A DNA stretch of 64,000 nucleotides from Chryseobacterium sp. JV274 (GCF_903969135.1 NZ_LR824569.1:4175001-4239000), one strand, 5' to 3'; positions 1 to 9,600 are shown, counted from the first letter of the stretch. Numbers and translations: made by a program. The notes: a model not told the origin generated them from the letters alone.

Positions 1-294
1 CCCTTATAAAGAGACAGACTGTTCTTTTTTAAGGGGTAAATAAAAAACAGTATGATTAAATTTGATTTATTGTATTGTAAATCAAATAAATATGTATTTT
101 GTGTGGTATTATCTCAAGGAAAGACAATAAAGATACGTAAATAGGCTTGTAAACTGGTATTAAAAAAACTTAATTACTTAAGTGTTTATTAATTAGATTC
201 TTATGTAATGTTATTAAGGCTGAATTAATATATGGTTTAATGTTTTTTTAAGAAACGTTAAAACTGTGTTAAGGTCATCCTTATAATGTCGTTT
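1..294. other. Gene-free left edge of the window
   Basis: I see no credible reading frame here. The only structure is a perfect 10-bp inverted repeat (60-69 with 78-87, 8-nt loop). It has no following T-run, so it is not an obvious terminator and could be a protein-binding site or chance in AT-rich DNA. The stretch is the upstream region of the SusC operon. Confidence 0.5.
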
Positions 295-302
295 TAATTT
301 TG
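295..302 (+). promoter_or_regulatory. -7 promoter element of the SusC operon
   Basis: TAATTTTG matches the Bacteroidota -7 consensus TAnnTTTG and lies 17 nt before the SusC start, so the leader would be only about ten bases. I do not see a clear -33 TTG at the usual spacing, so an activator may be needed. Confidence 0.5.
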
Positions 303-318
303 CGCAAACAAAAAGGAA

Positions 319-3282
319 ATGCGTAAAGAGACACAAAAACTGTTAGTTTTGTCACTGTTGGGATTCGTCAGTGTTAATCTGGCAGCTCAGCAGAAAGCTA
401 AAAAAGACACAGTTAAAGGACTTGATGAAGTAGTAGTAACTGCTTTGGGAATCAAGAGACATGACAGAGCTTTGGGGTATGTTGCCGAGAAAGTAGATGC
501 CAAAACATTTGAAGAAACCCAAAATAACAACTGGGCACAATCTATGGAGGGGAAAGTGGCAGGTCTTAAAATTCAGACTGCAGGAGCAGGGCCGCTTGGA
601 ACTTCCAGAATTACTTTGAGAGGAGAAAAATCCATTATGATGGATCATAACTATGCTCTTATTGTAGTGGATGGCGTTCCATTGGGGAATTCTACCACAG
701 GTTCTGGTACTGCAGCATACGGAGCAGGTTCCGGAGGAGATGTTCCTATTGATCTCGGAAACGGATTAAACAGCATCAATCCGGATGATATTGAATCTGT
801 AACGGTATTAAAAGGAGCTTCTGCAGCCGCATTATACGGATCCCGTGCCGCCAACGGAGCCTTAATGATCACTACAAAATCCGGAAAAACGAAAAACGGA
901 AAACTGAGAGTAACCTTCAATTCTTCCTCAAGCTTTGATTCCGTATTGAAATGGCCGGACTACCAGTATGAATACGGACAGGGAACTCTGGCAACCAATA
1001 CGGCAGGAAACTTTTACTATTCTTATGGCCTTTCCGCAGACGGACCAAGTACAGGAGGTACAAGTAGTGCTTTCGGACCTAAATTCGCCGGACAGTATTA
1101 TTTTCAATATGACCCCAATGTATTGGGACAAAGTAAGGAAAGACAATTGTGGAGACCTTATGAAAATAACATTAAAGGCTTCTGGCAAACAGGTTCTACC
1201 TACTCAAACAGCATTTCAGTAGAAAGCTCAAATGACAAAACAAGTTTCAGATCTTCACTTACCTATCTTAATAATGAGTGGATGATGCCGAATACAGGCT
1301 TTGACAGATTCAATTTTGCCCTGTCTTTTGCCCATCAGCTTACCCAAAAATTAAAAATCTCTACAAAATTTGCTTATAATACTACTTCCAGTGATAACCT
1401 TCCTGCGACGGGATATAACAACCAGTCGATCTCTTATTTCATGATCTTCCAAAATCCCAATGTGGATCTGGAATGGTATAAGCCCATCTGGAAACCGGGT
1501 CAGGAACAGGTTGACCAAATCCATCCTTTCAGCTCATTTATTGACAATCCATATATGATCGCTTACGAAATGTTGAATGGGGTCAGAAAAAAGACCATTA
1601 CAGGAAACATTACGGCAGATTATCAGTTTAATAAGAATTTCAGTGTAATGCTGAGGTCAGGTATTGAAATTCTGAATGAAAAAAGAACAACCAAAAGACC
1701 ATGGAGTTCTGCAAACTATCTGAAAGGTTTCTACAGAGAACAGTTTATCAAAAATCAGGAATATAACAACGACCTTTTATTCTCTTACAAAGCAGATTGG
1801 AATAAATTCAGTATTTCTGCCTCTGCAGGAGGAAGTATCCGTTATAATGAATACCTGATGACAGATTATCAGGCAATAGGATTGAAAACAGCCGGCGAAT
1901 ACAGCCTTACCAATGCGCTTTCAATTCCGGTTAAATATCCGGCACCAAGAGACAAACATGTAGACAGTGTTTATGGATTACTAACGCTGGGATATGACAA
2001 TAAAATATTTGTGGACGTTACCGGAAGAAATGACTGGAGTTCTACACTTCCGAAGCAAAACAGATCCTTCTTTTATCCTTCAGTGAGTACCAGTTTCATT
2101 CTATCAGATATTTTTAACCTGAAAAGTAATAATCTGAATTTATGGAAACTGAGAGCTTCATGGGCGAAAGTAGGGATAGACAGTGATCCTTATCTTTTGG
2201 ATAACTACTATACAGCAAGTAATATTACCGGAAGTGTGGTGGCGCCTACTACTTTCAATAACCCTTCCCTTAAACCTGAAAAAAATACCAATATTGAAGC
2301 AGGTATGGATTTCAGCCTTTTCAAGAATAGGTTGAATATTAATCTTACCGCTTATCAGAACATGAGTGAAAACCAGATTATTCCTGTTTCACTGCCTTCT
2401 GAAAGCGGATATTCCAAAAGAGTGATCAATGCAGGGAAAATCAGAAACAGAGGACTTGAACTTTCAGCTGATATCTTAGCTGTGAAAGGTGAAAGCTTCT
2501 CATGGAAAGTAGGCGGGAACTGGTCTACCAACGAAAACAGGGTGATGACTTTACCTGAAGGATTTGACGGAATTGTTTCCAACGTAGGAGATGTTGTCTT
2601 CTATAAAATGGAAGTGGGTGGTTCTCTTGGAGACATGTATGGATTTAAATTATTAAGAACTCCGGACGGAAAAGTAATTTACGGAGACAACGGACTTCCG
2701 GGAAGACCTGCAGATATTGAAAAAGTAGGAAATGCATTCCCGAAATGGAGAGCCGGTCTTCAGAATGATTTCAAGATCAAAAACTTTACGATCAGCTTCT
2801 CGTTTGACGGTCAGTATGGTGGAATTGCTTATTCTCAGTCGCATCATAAAATGTCCGAACAGGGTAAACTGAAATCTACTCTTCCGGGAAGAGATAATCC
2901 TGGTGGAATGATTGTAGGAGACGGTGTTGTTCAGAATCCTGACGGATCTTTCAGCCCGAATATAAAAGGAGTACTGGTATCTTCTTATTATGGAGATTAC
3001 TATAGAAGAGCCAATGTGGAAACCAACAGCTTCAGCACAGATTTTATTAAGCTGAGAGATGCAAGAATCGCTTACTCTTTCCCGAAAGAGACCATAAAAT
3101 CTCTGGGTCTGGATGATCTTACTCTTGCTATTTTCGGAAAAAATCTTTGGATGTGGACGAAGTTCCCATTGTTTGACCCTGAAGTCGCTACGCTGGATAA
3201 TGCAACCATTACTCCGGGAGTAGAGATGGGGCAGCTTCCAACTGCAAGAACAGTTGGGTTTCAGTTAAATCTTAAATTCTAA
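319..3282 (+). CDS. SusC/RagA-type TonB-dependent outer-membrane transporter
   Basis: This is an outer-membrane channel that would import a ligand captured by the SusD-like lipoprotein encoded next to it, driven by TonB. It has a signal peptide (residues 1-23, ending LAAQ), a TonB-box-like DEVVVTALG at about 36-44, a plug domain with the SusC motifs ALIVVDGVP and SVTVLKGASAAALYGSRA, and a long beta-barrel ending in a terminal LNLKF strand. At 987 residues it lacks the carboxypeptidase-like (CarboxypepD_reg) N-terminal extension that many SusC proteins carry. The start is set by the -7 element just upstream and the good signal peptide. The stop is 11 nt before the SusD start. The substrate is unknown; the phosphoesterase downstream hints at a phosphorylated compound. 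Confidence 0.95.
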   Translation: MRKETQKLLVLSLLGFVSVNLAAQQKAKKDTVKGLDEVVVTALGIKRHDRALGYVAEKVDAKTFEETQNNNWAQSMEGKVAGLKIQTAGAGPLGTSRITLRGEKSIMMDHNYALIVVDGVPLGNSTTGSGTAAYGAGSGGDVPIDLGNGLNSINPDDIESVTVLKGASAAALYGSRAANGALMITTKSGKTKNGKLRVTFNSSSSFDSVLKWPDYQYEYGQGTLATNTAGNFYYSYGLSADGPSTGGTSSAFGPKFAGQYYFQYDPNVLGQSKERQLWRPYENNIKGFWQTGSTYSNSISVESSNDKTSFRSSLTYLNNEWMMPNTGFDRFNFALSFAHQLTQKLKISTKFAYNTTSSDNLPATGYNNQSISYFMIFQNPNVDLEWYKPIWKPGQEQVDQIHPFSSFIDNPYMIAYEMLNGVRKKTITGNITADYQFNKNFSVMLRSGIEILNEKRTTKRPWSSANYLKGFYREQFIKNQEYNNDLLFSYKADWNKFSISASAGGSIRYNEYLMTDYQAIGLKTAGEYSLTNALSIPVKYPAPRDKHVDSVYGLLTLGYDNKIFVDVTGRNDWSSTLPKQNRSFFYPSVSTSFILSDIFNLKSNNLNLWKLRASWAKVGIDSDPYLLDNYYTASNITGSVVAPTTFNNPSLKPEKNTNIEAGMDFSLFKNRLNINLTAYQNMSENQIIPVSLPSESGYSKRVINAGKIRNRGLELSADILAVKGESFSWKVGGNWSTNENRVMTLPEGFDGIVSNVGDVVFYKMEVGGSLGDMYGFKLLRTPDGKVIYGDNGLPGRPADIEKVGNAFPKWRAGLQNDFKIKNFTISFSFDGQYGGIAYSQSHHKMSEQGKLKSTLPGRDNPGGMIVGDGVVQNPDGSFSPNIKGVLVSSYYGDYYRRANVETNSFSTDFIKLRDARIAYSFPKETIKSLGLDDLTLAIFGKNLWMWTKFPLFDPEVATLDNATITPGVEMGQLPTARTVGFQLNLKF

Positions 3283-3293
3283 AATCGTTAAAA

Positions 3294-4742
3294 ATGAAAA
3301 AAATAATCATAAATCTGACATTGGCTGTTTCTGTTTTTATGCTTCAGTCCTGCGACAGAACATTTGAAGAAATCAATACAGATACCAGCAAAATAAAAGA
3401 TCCTTCTGTGGGAAGTCTTCTTGCTCCCATCCAGTATGAAATGGGAAGCTATGGCTATAACAGAGCAGATGATTTCACTTTTGATATCATGCAGATTGCT
3501 TTAGACTTTCCGAATGAAGGAAATACCTACAGCAGATATTATATGGACGAAAAAAGTGGTAACGGATACTGGAATACCTCTTATAAATGGCTTAAGCAGG
3601 TAAGTGATCTTAGGAAATATGCTGAGAAAGAACAGAATAATAATTATCTGGCCATATCAATGGTCCTGAATGCATGGATTGCTTCCAACCTCACTGATGC
3701 TTTCGGTGATGTACCTTTATCTGAAGCAGTGAAGATTGAAGAAAATATTTTAAGACCGAAATATGATAAGCAGAAGGACATCTACATTCAGCTCTTAAAT
3801 GATCTGAAAACAGCCAATTCACTATTCAACACAAACCAGGCATTAGCAGAAACAGATTTGTTTTACAATGCCAATACCAACAGCCAGACCGGTATCTTAG
3901 GATGGAAGAAATTCTGTAATTCTCTTTCATTGAGATTATTAACGAGAATTTTAAGCAGAAACGGTGAAGTAAATGTGCATGAAAGAATTCAGGAGATTAT
4001 CAATAATCCTGCACAATATCCTGTTTTTCAAAATAATACAGACAGTGCAGTGCTGCCACTTTCAGGAGTATCTCCATATTTGCCGCCAATTGCCCGCCCT
4101 CAGGATTTTACAGCTTACAGATCAGCAGGTGAGTTTTTTGTAAATGCTATGAAAGATAATAATGATCCAAGGCTGAGTATGTTTTTTACGAAAGCGAAAG
4201 CAACTACCGGGGAAGATCTTGGATATAAAGGAGCTCCGTCAGGATATGCTTTAGGAACAGCTTTCAACTACCAGCCTTCTAACCTTAATCAGAATCTGGC
4301 GAAAACACCTTTAAAAATATTAATCATGACCTATTCTGAGGTTCAGTTTATTCTGGCAGAATTGGTTAACAAAGGAATTATTGCAGGAAATCAGCAGACC
4401 TATTATGAAACCGGAGTAAAATCTATTATTGAACAGTGGGGAGCAACAGTTCCAGCCAATTACTTCAGCAATGCAAACGTAGCTTACGACGGTTCTTTAC
4501 AAAAGCTAATGCTTCAGAAATATATTTCCCTGTTTTTTGTAGACCATCAGCAATGGTACGAATACAGACGTACAAAACTGCCGGTACTTCCTAACAACGG
4601 AGGACTTCAGAACGGAGGGCAGATGCCTGTAAGATTTATGTACCCTACCACCACAAAAGTGATGAATACGGATAATTATAACGCAGCCGTACAATCTATG
4701 GGAGGTGACAATATTAACGTAAAAATGTGGTGGAATAAATAA
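3294..4742 (+). CDS. SusD/RagB-like outer-membrane lipoprotein
   Basis: This is the surface substrate-binding lipoprotein partner of the preceding SusC. The first 20 residues form a lipoprotein signal peptide with the lipobox LQSC. The body (about 25-480) fits the SusD-like_2 branch, recognisable by the motif NLTDAFGDVPLSEA near residue 135 and by the C-terminal stretch ending MWWNK. Length (482 residues) is normal. It is translated from the same message as SusC and probably caps the barrel. No regulatory gene (anti-sigma FecR, ECF sigma or hybrid two-component system) is next to the pair inside the window. Confidence 0.93.
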   Translation: MKKIIINLTLAVSVFMLQSCDRTFEEINTDTSKIKDPSVGSLLAPIQYEMGSYGYNRADDFTFDIMQIALDFPNEGNTYSRYYMDEKSGNGYWNTSYKWLKQVSDLRKYAEKEQNNNYLAISMVLNAWIASNLTDAFGDVPLSEAVKIEENILRPKYDKQKDIYIQLLNDLKTANSLFNTNQALAETDLFYNANTNSQTGILGWKKFCNSLSLRLLTRILSRNGEVNVHERIQEIINNPAQYPVFQNNTDSAVLPLSGVSPYLPPIARPQDFTAYRSAGEFFVNAMKDNNDPRLSMFFTKAKATTGEDLGYKGAPSGYALGTAFNYQPSNLNQNLAKTPLKILIMTYSEVQFILAELVNKGIIAGNQQTYYETGVKSIIEQWGATVPANYFSNANVAYDGSLQKLMLQKYISLFFVDHQQWYEYRRTKLPVLPNNGGLQNGGQMPVRFMYPTTTKVMNTDNYNAAVQSMGGDNINVKMWWNK

Positions 4743-4784
4743 TTTGAGATTTAAAGATTAAAATAATTTTAAGATTTAAAAATT

Positions 4785-6371
4785 ATGAGTATCAATATAA
4801 AATGTATCATGCCTTGCCTGTTGGTTTCAGCAATGGCATTCTCACAAACTTCTGTTTCCGGATTTGTATACGAAGACAGTAACAAAAATCAAAAGAAAGA
4901 AAACCGCGAAAAAGGAATTGAAGGTGTAGCCGTTTCTAACGGAACTCAGGTAGTTCTTACGGATAAAAACGGACGATACAGCCTGCTGGTTCAGGAAGAT
5001 CAGACTATTTTTGTGATCAAACCTTCAGGATATCAGACTGCTTTAAATGCGAACAACTTACCTCAGTTTTATTACCATCATAAACCAAAAGGTTCTCCTG
5101 CAGATTTCAAATACAAAGGAGTAGCTGCTACAGGAGATCTTCCCAAAGAACTCAACTTCCCACTTTATAAGCAAAATGAAAATAAAAACTTTGATATCCT
5201 TGTTTTTGGAGATCCACAGCCTTACACAGAAAAAGAACTGGATTACTTCAAAAGAGGAATTGTAAATGAAGTGAAGAACACTAAGAAAAATGCAGTGTTG
5301 GGAATCAGTCTGGGAGATTTGGTAGGAGATAATTTAAGTCTTCAGAAACCTTATGCAGACGTTATGAAAGAAGTCGGACTTCCTTGGTATAATGTAATGG
5401 GAAATCATGACATGAATTATGATGCGAAAGAAGACCGTCTTTCCGATGAAACATTTGAGTCGAATTTTGGTCCGGCCAATTACTCTTTCAACTATGGTAA
5501 TGTACATTTCATCATTCTGGATGATATTCTTTATCCGGATCCGAGAGATGGAAAAGGATATTGGGGAGGATTCCGTGAAGATCAGCTTCAGTTCATTGAA
5601 AACGATCTGAAACTGGTTGATAAAAGTAAACTGATTGTCATTTCTTTCCATATTCCGTTGGAACATAGCAATGAAGACAGCTTCAGAAATGCGGACCGTC
5701 AGAAACTATTTGATTTCTTAAATCCTTTCCAGAATGTATTGCTTCTATCAGCACATACACACATCCAACAGCAGATTTTCTATGGGAAAAAAGCAGGCTG
5801 GAATGGAATCAAGGAATTGCATGAATATAACGTAGGAACTACTTGCGGCGATTGGTATTCTGGAACACCGGATGATGCCGGCCTTCCTACTTCTACCATG
5901 AGAGACGGAACAGCAAAAGGATATTCATTCATCAGTTTTACAGACAATCAATATAAAGTTAAATACAGAACAGCCGGCAAACCGGAAGACTATCAAATTA
6001 AGCTATATATCCCAAAAGTAATTCCTTCCTCAAGAACTTCTGCAAAAGTGTTGGCCAATTTCTTCATGGGAAGCAAAAAAGACAAAGTAGAATACAGAAT
6101 AGATAATGGAAAATGGGAAGCAATGGAATATGATGAAACCATAGACCCGAATTTTGCGCTTTCTGTTTTCAAATGGGATTCTACAGAGAAAATTCTTCCG
6201 GGAAGAAGACCTTCCAATCCTGAAATGTCAAAGCACATCTGGGAAGCAGACTTTCCTAAAAAATTATCATTAGGAAAACATAAAGTTGAGGTGAAGGCTG
6301 TTGATATGTATGGAAACGAATTTACCGCTTCAGAAGAATTTGAAGTTCAGAATTCAATTCAGATTCCTTAA
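4785..6371 (+). CDS. Exported calcineurin-like phosphoesterase with N- and C-terminal accessory domains
   Basis: This is a predicted periplasmic or surface metallophosphoesterase of 528 residues. Residues 1-20 are a signal peptide (ends AFSQT). Residues 24-70 form a beta-sandwich of the SdrD-B/MetallophosN kind (GFVYEDSNKN...TDKNGRYSL). The catalytic core has the metal-binding motifs FGDPQP (about 141), GDLVGD (about 176), GNHDMN (about 205) and SAHTHIQQ (about 322). The rest (about 370-525) looks like the MetallophosC domain. It starts 42 nt after SusD, so it is probably in the same operon. By family it would release phosphate from phosphoesters; the actual substrate is not shown by the sequence. 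Confidence 0.9.
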   Translation: MSINIKCIMPCLLVSAMAFSQTSVSGFVYEDSNKNQKKENREKGIEGVAVSNGTQVVLTDKNGRYSLLVQEDQTIFVIKPSGYQTALNANNLPQFYYHHKPKGSPADFKYKGVAATGDLPKELNFPLYKQNENKNFDILVFGDPQPYTEKELDYFKRGIVNEVKNTKKNAVLGISLGDLVGDNLSLQKPYADVMKEVGLPWYNVMGNHDMNYDAKEDRLSDETFESNFGPANYSFNYGNVHFIILDDILYPDPRDGKGYWGGFREDQLQFIENDLKLVDKSKLIVISFHIPLEHSNEDSFRNADRQKLFDFLNPFQNVLLLSAHTHIQQQIFYGKKAGWNGIKELHEYNVGTTCGDWYSGTPDDAGLPTSTMRDGTAKGYSFISFTDNQYKVKYRTAGKPEDYQIKLYIPKVIPSSRTSAKVLANFFMGSKKDKVEYRIDNGKWEAMEYDETIDPNFALSVFKWDSTEKILPGRRPSNPEMSKHIWEADFPKKLSLGKHKVEVKAVDMYGNEFTASEEFEVQNSIQIP

Positions 6372-6409
6372 GTTTTTATTTTTTTTACTATACCTTTTTT
6401 TTAGATTTT

Positions 6410-6440
6410 GAAGCCGATCCAACAGATCGGCTTCTATTTT
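6410..6440 (+). terminator. Rho-independent terminator of the SusC operon
   Basis: Perfect 10-bp stem (6410-6419 with 6425-6434), 5-nt loop, followed by TATTTTTG. It lies 39 nt after the phosphoesterase stop. Confidence 0.85.
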
Positions 6441-6535
6441 TGTGGTTTAAGAAGATATAAGTTTCAATTGCCCTTCCCAACCATTAAAAAACTATTAAAT
6501 CCGTGTTTTAACCATTTCATAAAAATGTTCTTTCG

Positions 6536-6543
6536 TAACTTTG
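6536..6543 (+). promoter_or_regulatory. -7 promoter element of the SDR gene
   Basis: TAACTTTG is an exact TAnnTTTG match 22 nt before the ATG; no good -33 TTG is visible. Confidence 0.55.
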
Positions 6544-6565
6544 TATAAAGAAAAGTATTATTACT

Positions 6566-7279
6566 ATGAATATAAACGGAAAAAATGCCATCGTAACAGG
6601 TGGTGGAAGAGGATTGGGGAAAGCTGTAGCACTTGCTTTGGCCAATGAAGGAGTAAACGTTGCCATTACAGGAAGAAATGAGGAAAACCTAAAAATGACG
6701 GTTGAAGAAATCAAAAAACTGGGTGTAAACTCAGCATACGCAGTTTTTTCTGTAGACAATGAAATTCAGGTAAAAGCTGGAATTGAATCTTTAGCAGAAC
6801 AATTGGGTGGTATTGATATCCTAATCAACAATGCAGGGATCGGAGACTTCGGAAGTATTGAAGAAATGCCTTCTGAAACATGGGAGCAGGTGATTAAAAC
6901 CAATCTGTTTGGAGTATATTACGCAGCGAAAGCAGCTCATCCGTTTATGAAAGCTAAAGGAGAAGGTGATATCGTAAATGTAGCTTCTACAGCAGGTCTG
7001 AAAGGTGGTCCGAATATGTCTGCATACGCCGCTTCAAAGGCTGCAGTAGTATCTTTATCACAATCTATGATGGCAGAATGGAGAAAACAAAACATCCGTG
7101 TAATTACTTTGACTCCAAGTACCATCGCTTCAGATATGAGCATCCAGGGAGGTCTTACAGATGGAAATCCTGATAAAGTATTACAGCCGGAAGACTTCGC
7201 AGAATGGGTAAGAGATATTCTTAAAATGAACAGAAGAGCACTGATTGCAAACGGATCAATTTTCTCTACGAATCCATAA
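6566..7279 (+). CDS. Short-chain dehydrogenase/reductase, FabG-like
   Basis: This is a classical SDR of 237 residues, a cytoplasmic NAD(P)-dependent oxidoreductase. It shows the cofactor motif TGGGRGLG (residues 10-17), NNAG (about 89), the catalytic Ser in VASTAG and the YAASK Tyr/Lys pair (about 152-156). The best label is 3-oxoacyl-ACP reductase family, but it is not beside fatty-acid synthesis genes. A housekeeping FabG role cannot be claimed, and reduction of other ketones or quinones is equally possible. It is a single-gene unit with its own -7 element and a hairpin about 90 nt downstream. Confidence 0.9.
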   Translation: MNINGKNAIVTGGGRGLGKAVALALANEGVNVAITGRNEENLKMTVEEIKKLGVNSAYAVFSVDNEIQVKAGIESLAEQLGGIDILINNAGIGDFGSIEEMPSETWEQVIKTNLFGVYYAAKAAHPFMKAKGEGDIVNVASTAGLKGGPNMSAYAASKAAVVSLSQSMMAEWRKQNIRVITLTPSTIASDMSIQGGLTDGNPDKVLQPEDFAEWVRDILKMNRRALIANGSIFSTNP

Positions 7280-7367
7280 GAGGTTAAAAATTTAAAGTTC
7301 AAGGTTTAGAGTTTAATGTTATCAGCAGAGCATTGTTAGTCTACCTTGAATAATAAAAATCAATAGG

Positions 7368-7415
7368 AGCGGGCTATTATCCTGAGCGTAGACGAAGGGA
7401 GCCCGCTTTCTTTTT
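7368..7415 (+). repeat. Intergenic hairpin repeat, possible terminator
   Basis: An 8-bp perfect stem (7368-7375 with 7400-7407, AGCGGGCT/AGCCCGCT) with a long loop is followed by TTCTTTTTTT. The sequence ATCAATAGGA just before it recurs at about 44827 in front of a related GGGCTTTAGCCC hairpin, so this is one copy of a dispersed intergenic repeat that may also terminate the SDR transcript. Confidence 0.55.
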
Positions 7416-7560
7416 TTACGTTTCCATTTTAGGCATTAGCCAAAACTTAGAATTTCCCTGCAATTCAAAAAATCTGTATTATCTGCGGGATAAAAAGCAT
7501 AAAAATCCCCGGTTTCAGCCAAAAATTACGCTATCATTTTTTTAACCGTAATAACATTAG

Positions 7561-7568
7561 TATTTTTG
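7561..7568 (+). promoter_or_regulatory. -7 promoter element of prmA
   Basis: TATTTTTG matches TAnnTTTG. Its last three bases are the TTG that an ORF finder would take as the start of prmA, which rules that start out. Confidence 0.6.
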
Positions 7569-7583
7569 CAGCAAATTAGTCAC

Positions 7584-8411
7584 ATGCAAAATTATTTAGA
7601 ATTCAATTTCAAAATTTCTCCATTGCAGCCTTGGAATGAGATTTTAATGGCGGAACTTATAGAAATAGGTTTTGACAGCTTTACAGAAGAAATTGACGGA
7701 ATTTTAGGATATATCCAGACAGAATTGTTTCAGGAAGAGCAGTTGAAAGCACTTCCGATTTTTGAAAATGAAAACGTAAAAATCGAATATTCTTTCGAAG
7801 AAATGCCTAATATCAACTGGAATGAAGAATGGGAAAAGAATTTCTCTCCAATCAATATTGATGATAAAGTATTGATCAGAGCCGAATTCCATGAATCGGT
7901 ACCTGGAATGCATGAAATTATCATTCAGCCTAAAATGTCTTTCGGAACAGGACATCACCCTACCACCCACCTGATGATCCAGCAAATGATGGATATTGAC
8001 TTCCATGGTAAAAAGGTATTGGATATGGGATGTGGAACTTCTGTACTGGCAATCTATGCGAAACAGCAGGGAGCAGGAGATACAAAAGCAATCGATATTG
8101 ATGAATGGTCGGTAGAAAACTCAAAAGAAAATGCAGTAAGAAACAGTGTTGAATTAGATATTGAACAGGGAACTGCTGAAAATTTAGGAAAAGAAAATTT
8201 TGATGTTATTTTAGCCAATATCAACAGAAATATCCTTATTTCAGATATCCCGACTTATGTTTCAGTATTGAATGATGGTGGAAAACTATTACTTTCAGGA
8301 CTGTGTTTCTTTGACGTAGATGATATTCTTGAAGTATGTAAAGAAAGCGGACTGGAACTGAAAAAGCAGCTACAGCGTGAAGAATGGGTAAGTCTTCTGC
8401 TTGAAAAATAA
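7584..8411 (+). CDS. prmA: Ribosomal protein L11 methyltransferase
   Basis: This is an S-adenosylmethionine-dependent methyltransferase that by family trimethylates ribosomal protein L11 in the cytoplasm. The protein (275 residues from ATG 7584) has an N-terminal substrate-recognition domain (about 1-110), the PrmA motif FGTGHHPTTHLM (about 119-130), motif I VLDMGCGTSVLAIYA (about 143-157) and the catalytic NPPY-like motif in its PrmA form LANINRNIL (about 211). The frame is open to a TTG 18 nt upstream, but that codon lies in the -7 element, so the ATG followed by QNYLEF is preferred. The next gene starts 24 nt downstream. Confidence 0.95.
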   Translation: MQNYLEFNFKISPLQPWNEILMAELIEIGFDSFTEEIDGILGYIQTELFQEEQLKALPIFENENVKIEYSFEEMPNINWNEEWEKNFSPINIDDKVLIRAEFHESVPGMHEIIIQPKMSFGTGHHPTTHLMIQQMMDIDFHGKKVLDMGCGTSVLAIYAKQQGAGDTKAIDIDEWSVENSKENAVRNSVELDIEQGTAENLGKENFDVILANINRNILISDIPTYVSVLNDGGKLLLSGLCFFDVDDILEVCKESGLELKKQLQREEWVSLLLEK

Positions 8412-8434
8412 CACACAAAAAACAAAATACGAAT

Positions 8435-9274
8435 ATGAAAACTTTATGGACAGCTTTATTTTTACTGATGCTGCAGTTTTTTACAGCGCAGGAAAATGAA
8501 GTATATGCTGATGGAATCTTTGGTTTTGAAGAAAATAAGACGCAGAAAATCTTTACAGACTGGACCCGCGTGAGGCTGTATCCAGGAGTCAATACTCAGA
8601 TTGTAGATTCATTGCAGACCAATCAGCAGGTGGTGATTCTTAAAAAAGAAGAAACTGTCCTGAAATTGGGAGAAAGAGCGGCCAATTGGTATAAAATCTC
8701 TTATCAGAAAGGAGAGAATATATTGGAAGGATATATCTGGGGTGGTAATCTTTGTGTAGGGTACCGTAATAAAAACGGATATGATTTTCTCTTTGGACTT
8801 TCCAAAACGATTGACAGGAAGAATAAAGAATCCAATGAGACCGAAAAACAGAACATTGCCGGAATAAAAGTAATGGAAGGAAATACACTCATTGATGAGG
8901 TATATTTTGATACAGGAAGAGGAGAGGAGTTGAGTTCAGCGGCATTCAATATAGAAAGCAGCCACAAACTGCAGAATGTTGAATTTACCCTGAAAGCAAT
9001 GGTTTCCGGAGAAGCCTGCGGAATCGCAAGCTATGATCAGTATGTTCTTTTTAAGGATAAAAAACTGATTACCCTTCCACAATTAATGAATGTAGGTGAT
9101 GCCGGAGCTTTTTATCACAGTGAAGAATATGTTTTTCCTAATGATAAAGGAGGAATTTCTAACGCATTTATCCTAAAAGTGGAAGACATGGAAGTGGATG
9201 AGAAAGACAGAGAGAAGAAGAAAAGCTCTTTTAAAACTTATCTTTGGAACGGAAGTTCTTATAAGTTAAAATAA
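8435..9274 (+). CDS. Exported protein with SH3-like domain, function unknown
   Basis: A 279-residue protein with a signal peptide (residues 1-18, ends FFTAQ). Residues 40-112 resemble a bacterial SH3 domain (TRVRLYPGVNTQIVDSL...GYIWGGNL). The rest is a beta-rich region with no motif I recognise. It follows prmA by 24 nt and shares its transcript, ending at the terminator at 9297. Placement next to a ribosome methyltransferase gives no functional clue. It is probably periplasmic or surface-associated. Confidence 0.75.
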   Translation: MKTLWTALFLLMLQFFTAQENEVYADGIFGFEENKTQKIFTDWTRVRLYPGVNTQIVDSLQTNQQVVILKKEETVLKLGERAANWYKISYQKGENILEGYIWGGNLCVGYRNKNGYDFLFGLSKTIDRKNKESNETEKQNIAGIKVMEGNTLIDEVYFDTGRGEELSSAAFNIESSHKLQNVEFTLKAMVSGEACGIASYDQYVLFKDKKLITLPQLMNVGDAGAFYHSEEYVFPNDKGGISNAFILKVEDMEVDEKDREKKKSSFKTYLWNGSSYKLK

Positions 9275-9296
9275 TACTATTTCCTTAAAATAAATT

Positions 9297-9326
9297 AAAC
9301 CGTTGCAGCAGCAGCGGTTTTTTTAT
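9297..9326 (+). terminator. Terminator of the prmA operon
   Basis: A 10-bp stem (9297-9306 with 9311-9320, one G-U pair) and loop AGCA, followed by TTTTATT. Confidence 0.85.
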
Positions 9327-9339
9327 TGTATAAAAAGGG

Positions 9340-9371
9340 TATAAAAAATAGGACTGGAACAATCCAATCCT
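9340..9371 (-). terminator. Terminator for minus-strand transcripts arriving from 9.6 kb
   Basis: Read on the minus strand, 9371-9363 pairs with 9358-9350 (9 bp, one G-U) around a 4-nt loop, followed by TATTTTTTATA. It probably ends the TetR/MFS/hydrolase transcript, leaving a 3' untranslated tail of about 280 nt. Confidence 0.7.
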
Positions 9372-9479
9372 ACCCAAACATGATTAAGTGTATAGTTGAG
9401 CCATAAAGGCTACAAGGAATTAAAGCACAAAAAGATTTTTATTGATTCTTAATCAATGTTTCCTTGATACTAATTAAAA

Positions 9480-9600
9480 CTAACTAAGTGACCTTTCGGC
9501 TACGTTTACCATGTAAAAGTAAGGTGTATCACCAACGCTCGGAGCAAAAGTTAAACTGATTCAGCGAAATAAGCCGGTGAAACGGTATTTTCAGCAAATG
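9480..9600 (-). pseudogene. Possible short gene remnant in the 3' tail of the efflux operon
   Basis: On the minus strand one frame reads KYRFTGLFR, a stop, then ISLTFAPSVGDTPYFYMVNV and ends with AERSLS and a TAG at 9480-9482. The composition looks protein-like but there is no start or ribosome site. I do not recognise the family. It could be a decayed C-terminus or chance; the rest of 9372-9651 holds nothing else I can name. Confidence 0.25.

Noticed and set aside
60..87. Terminator at the left edge
   Set aside because: A perfect 10-bp stem exists but it is AT-only in most positions and lacks a T-run on either strand.
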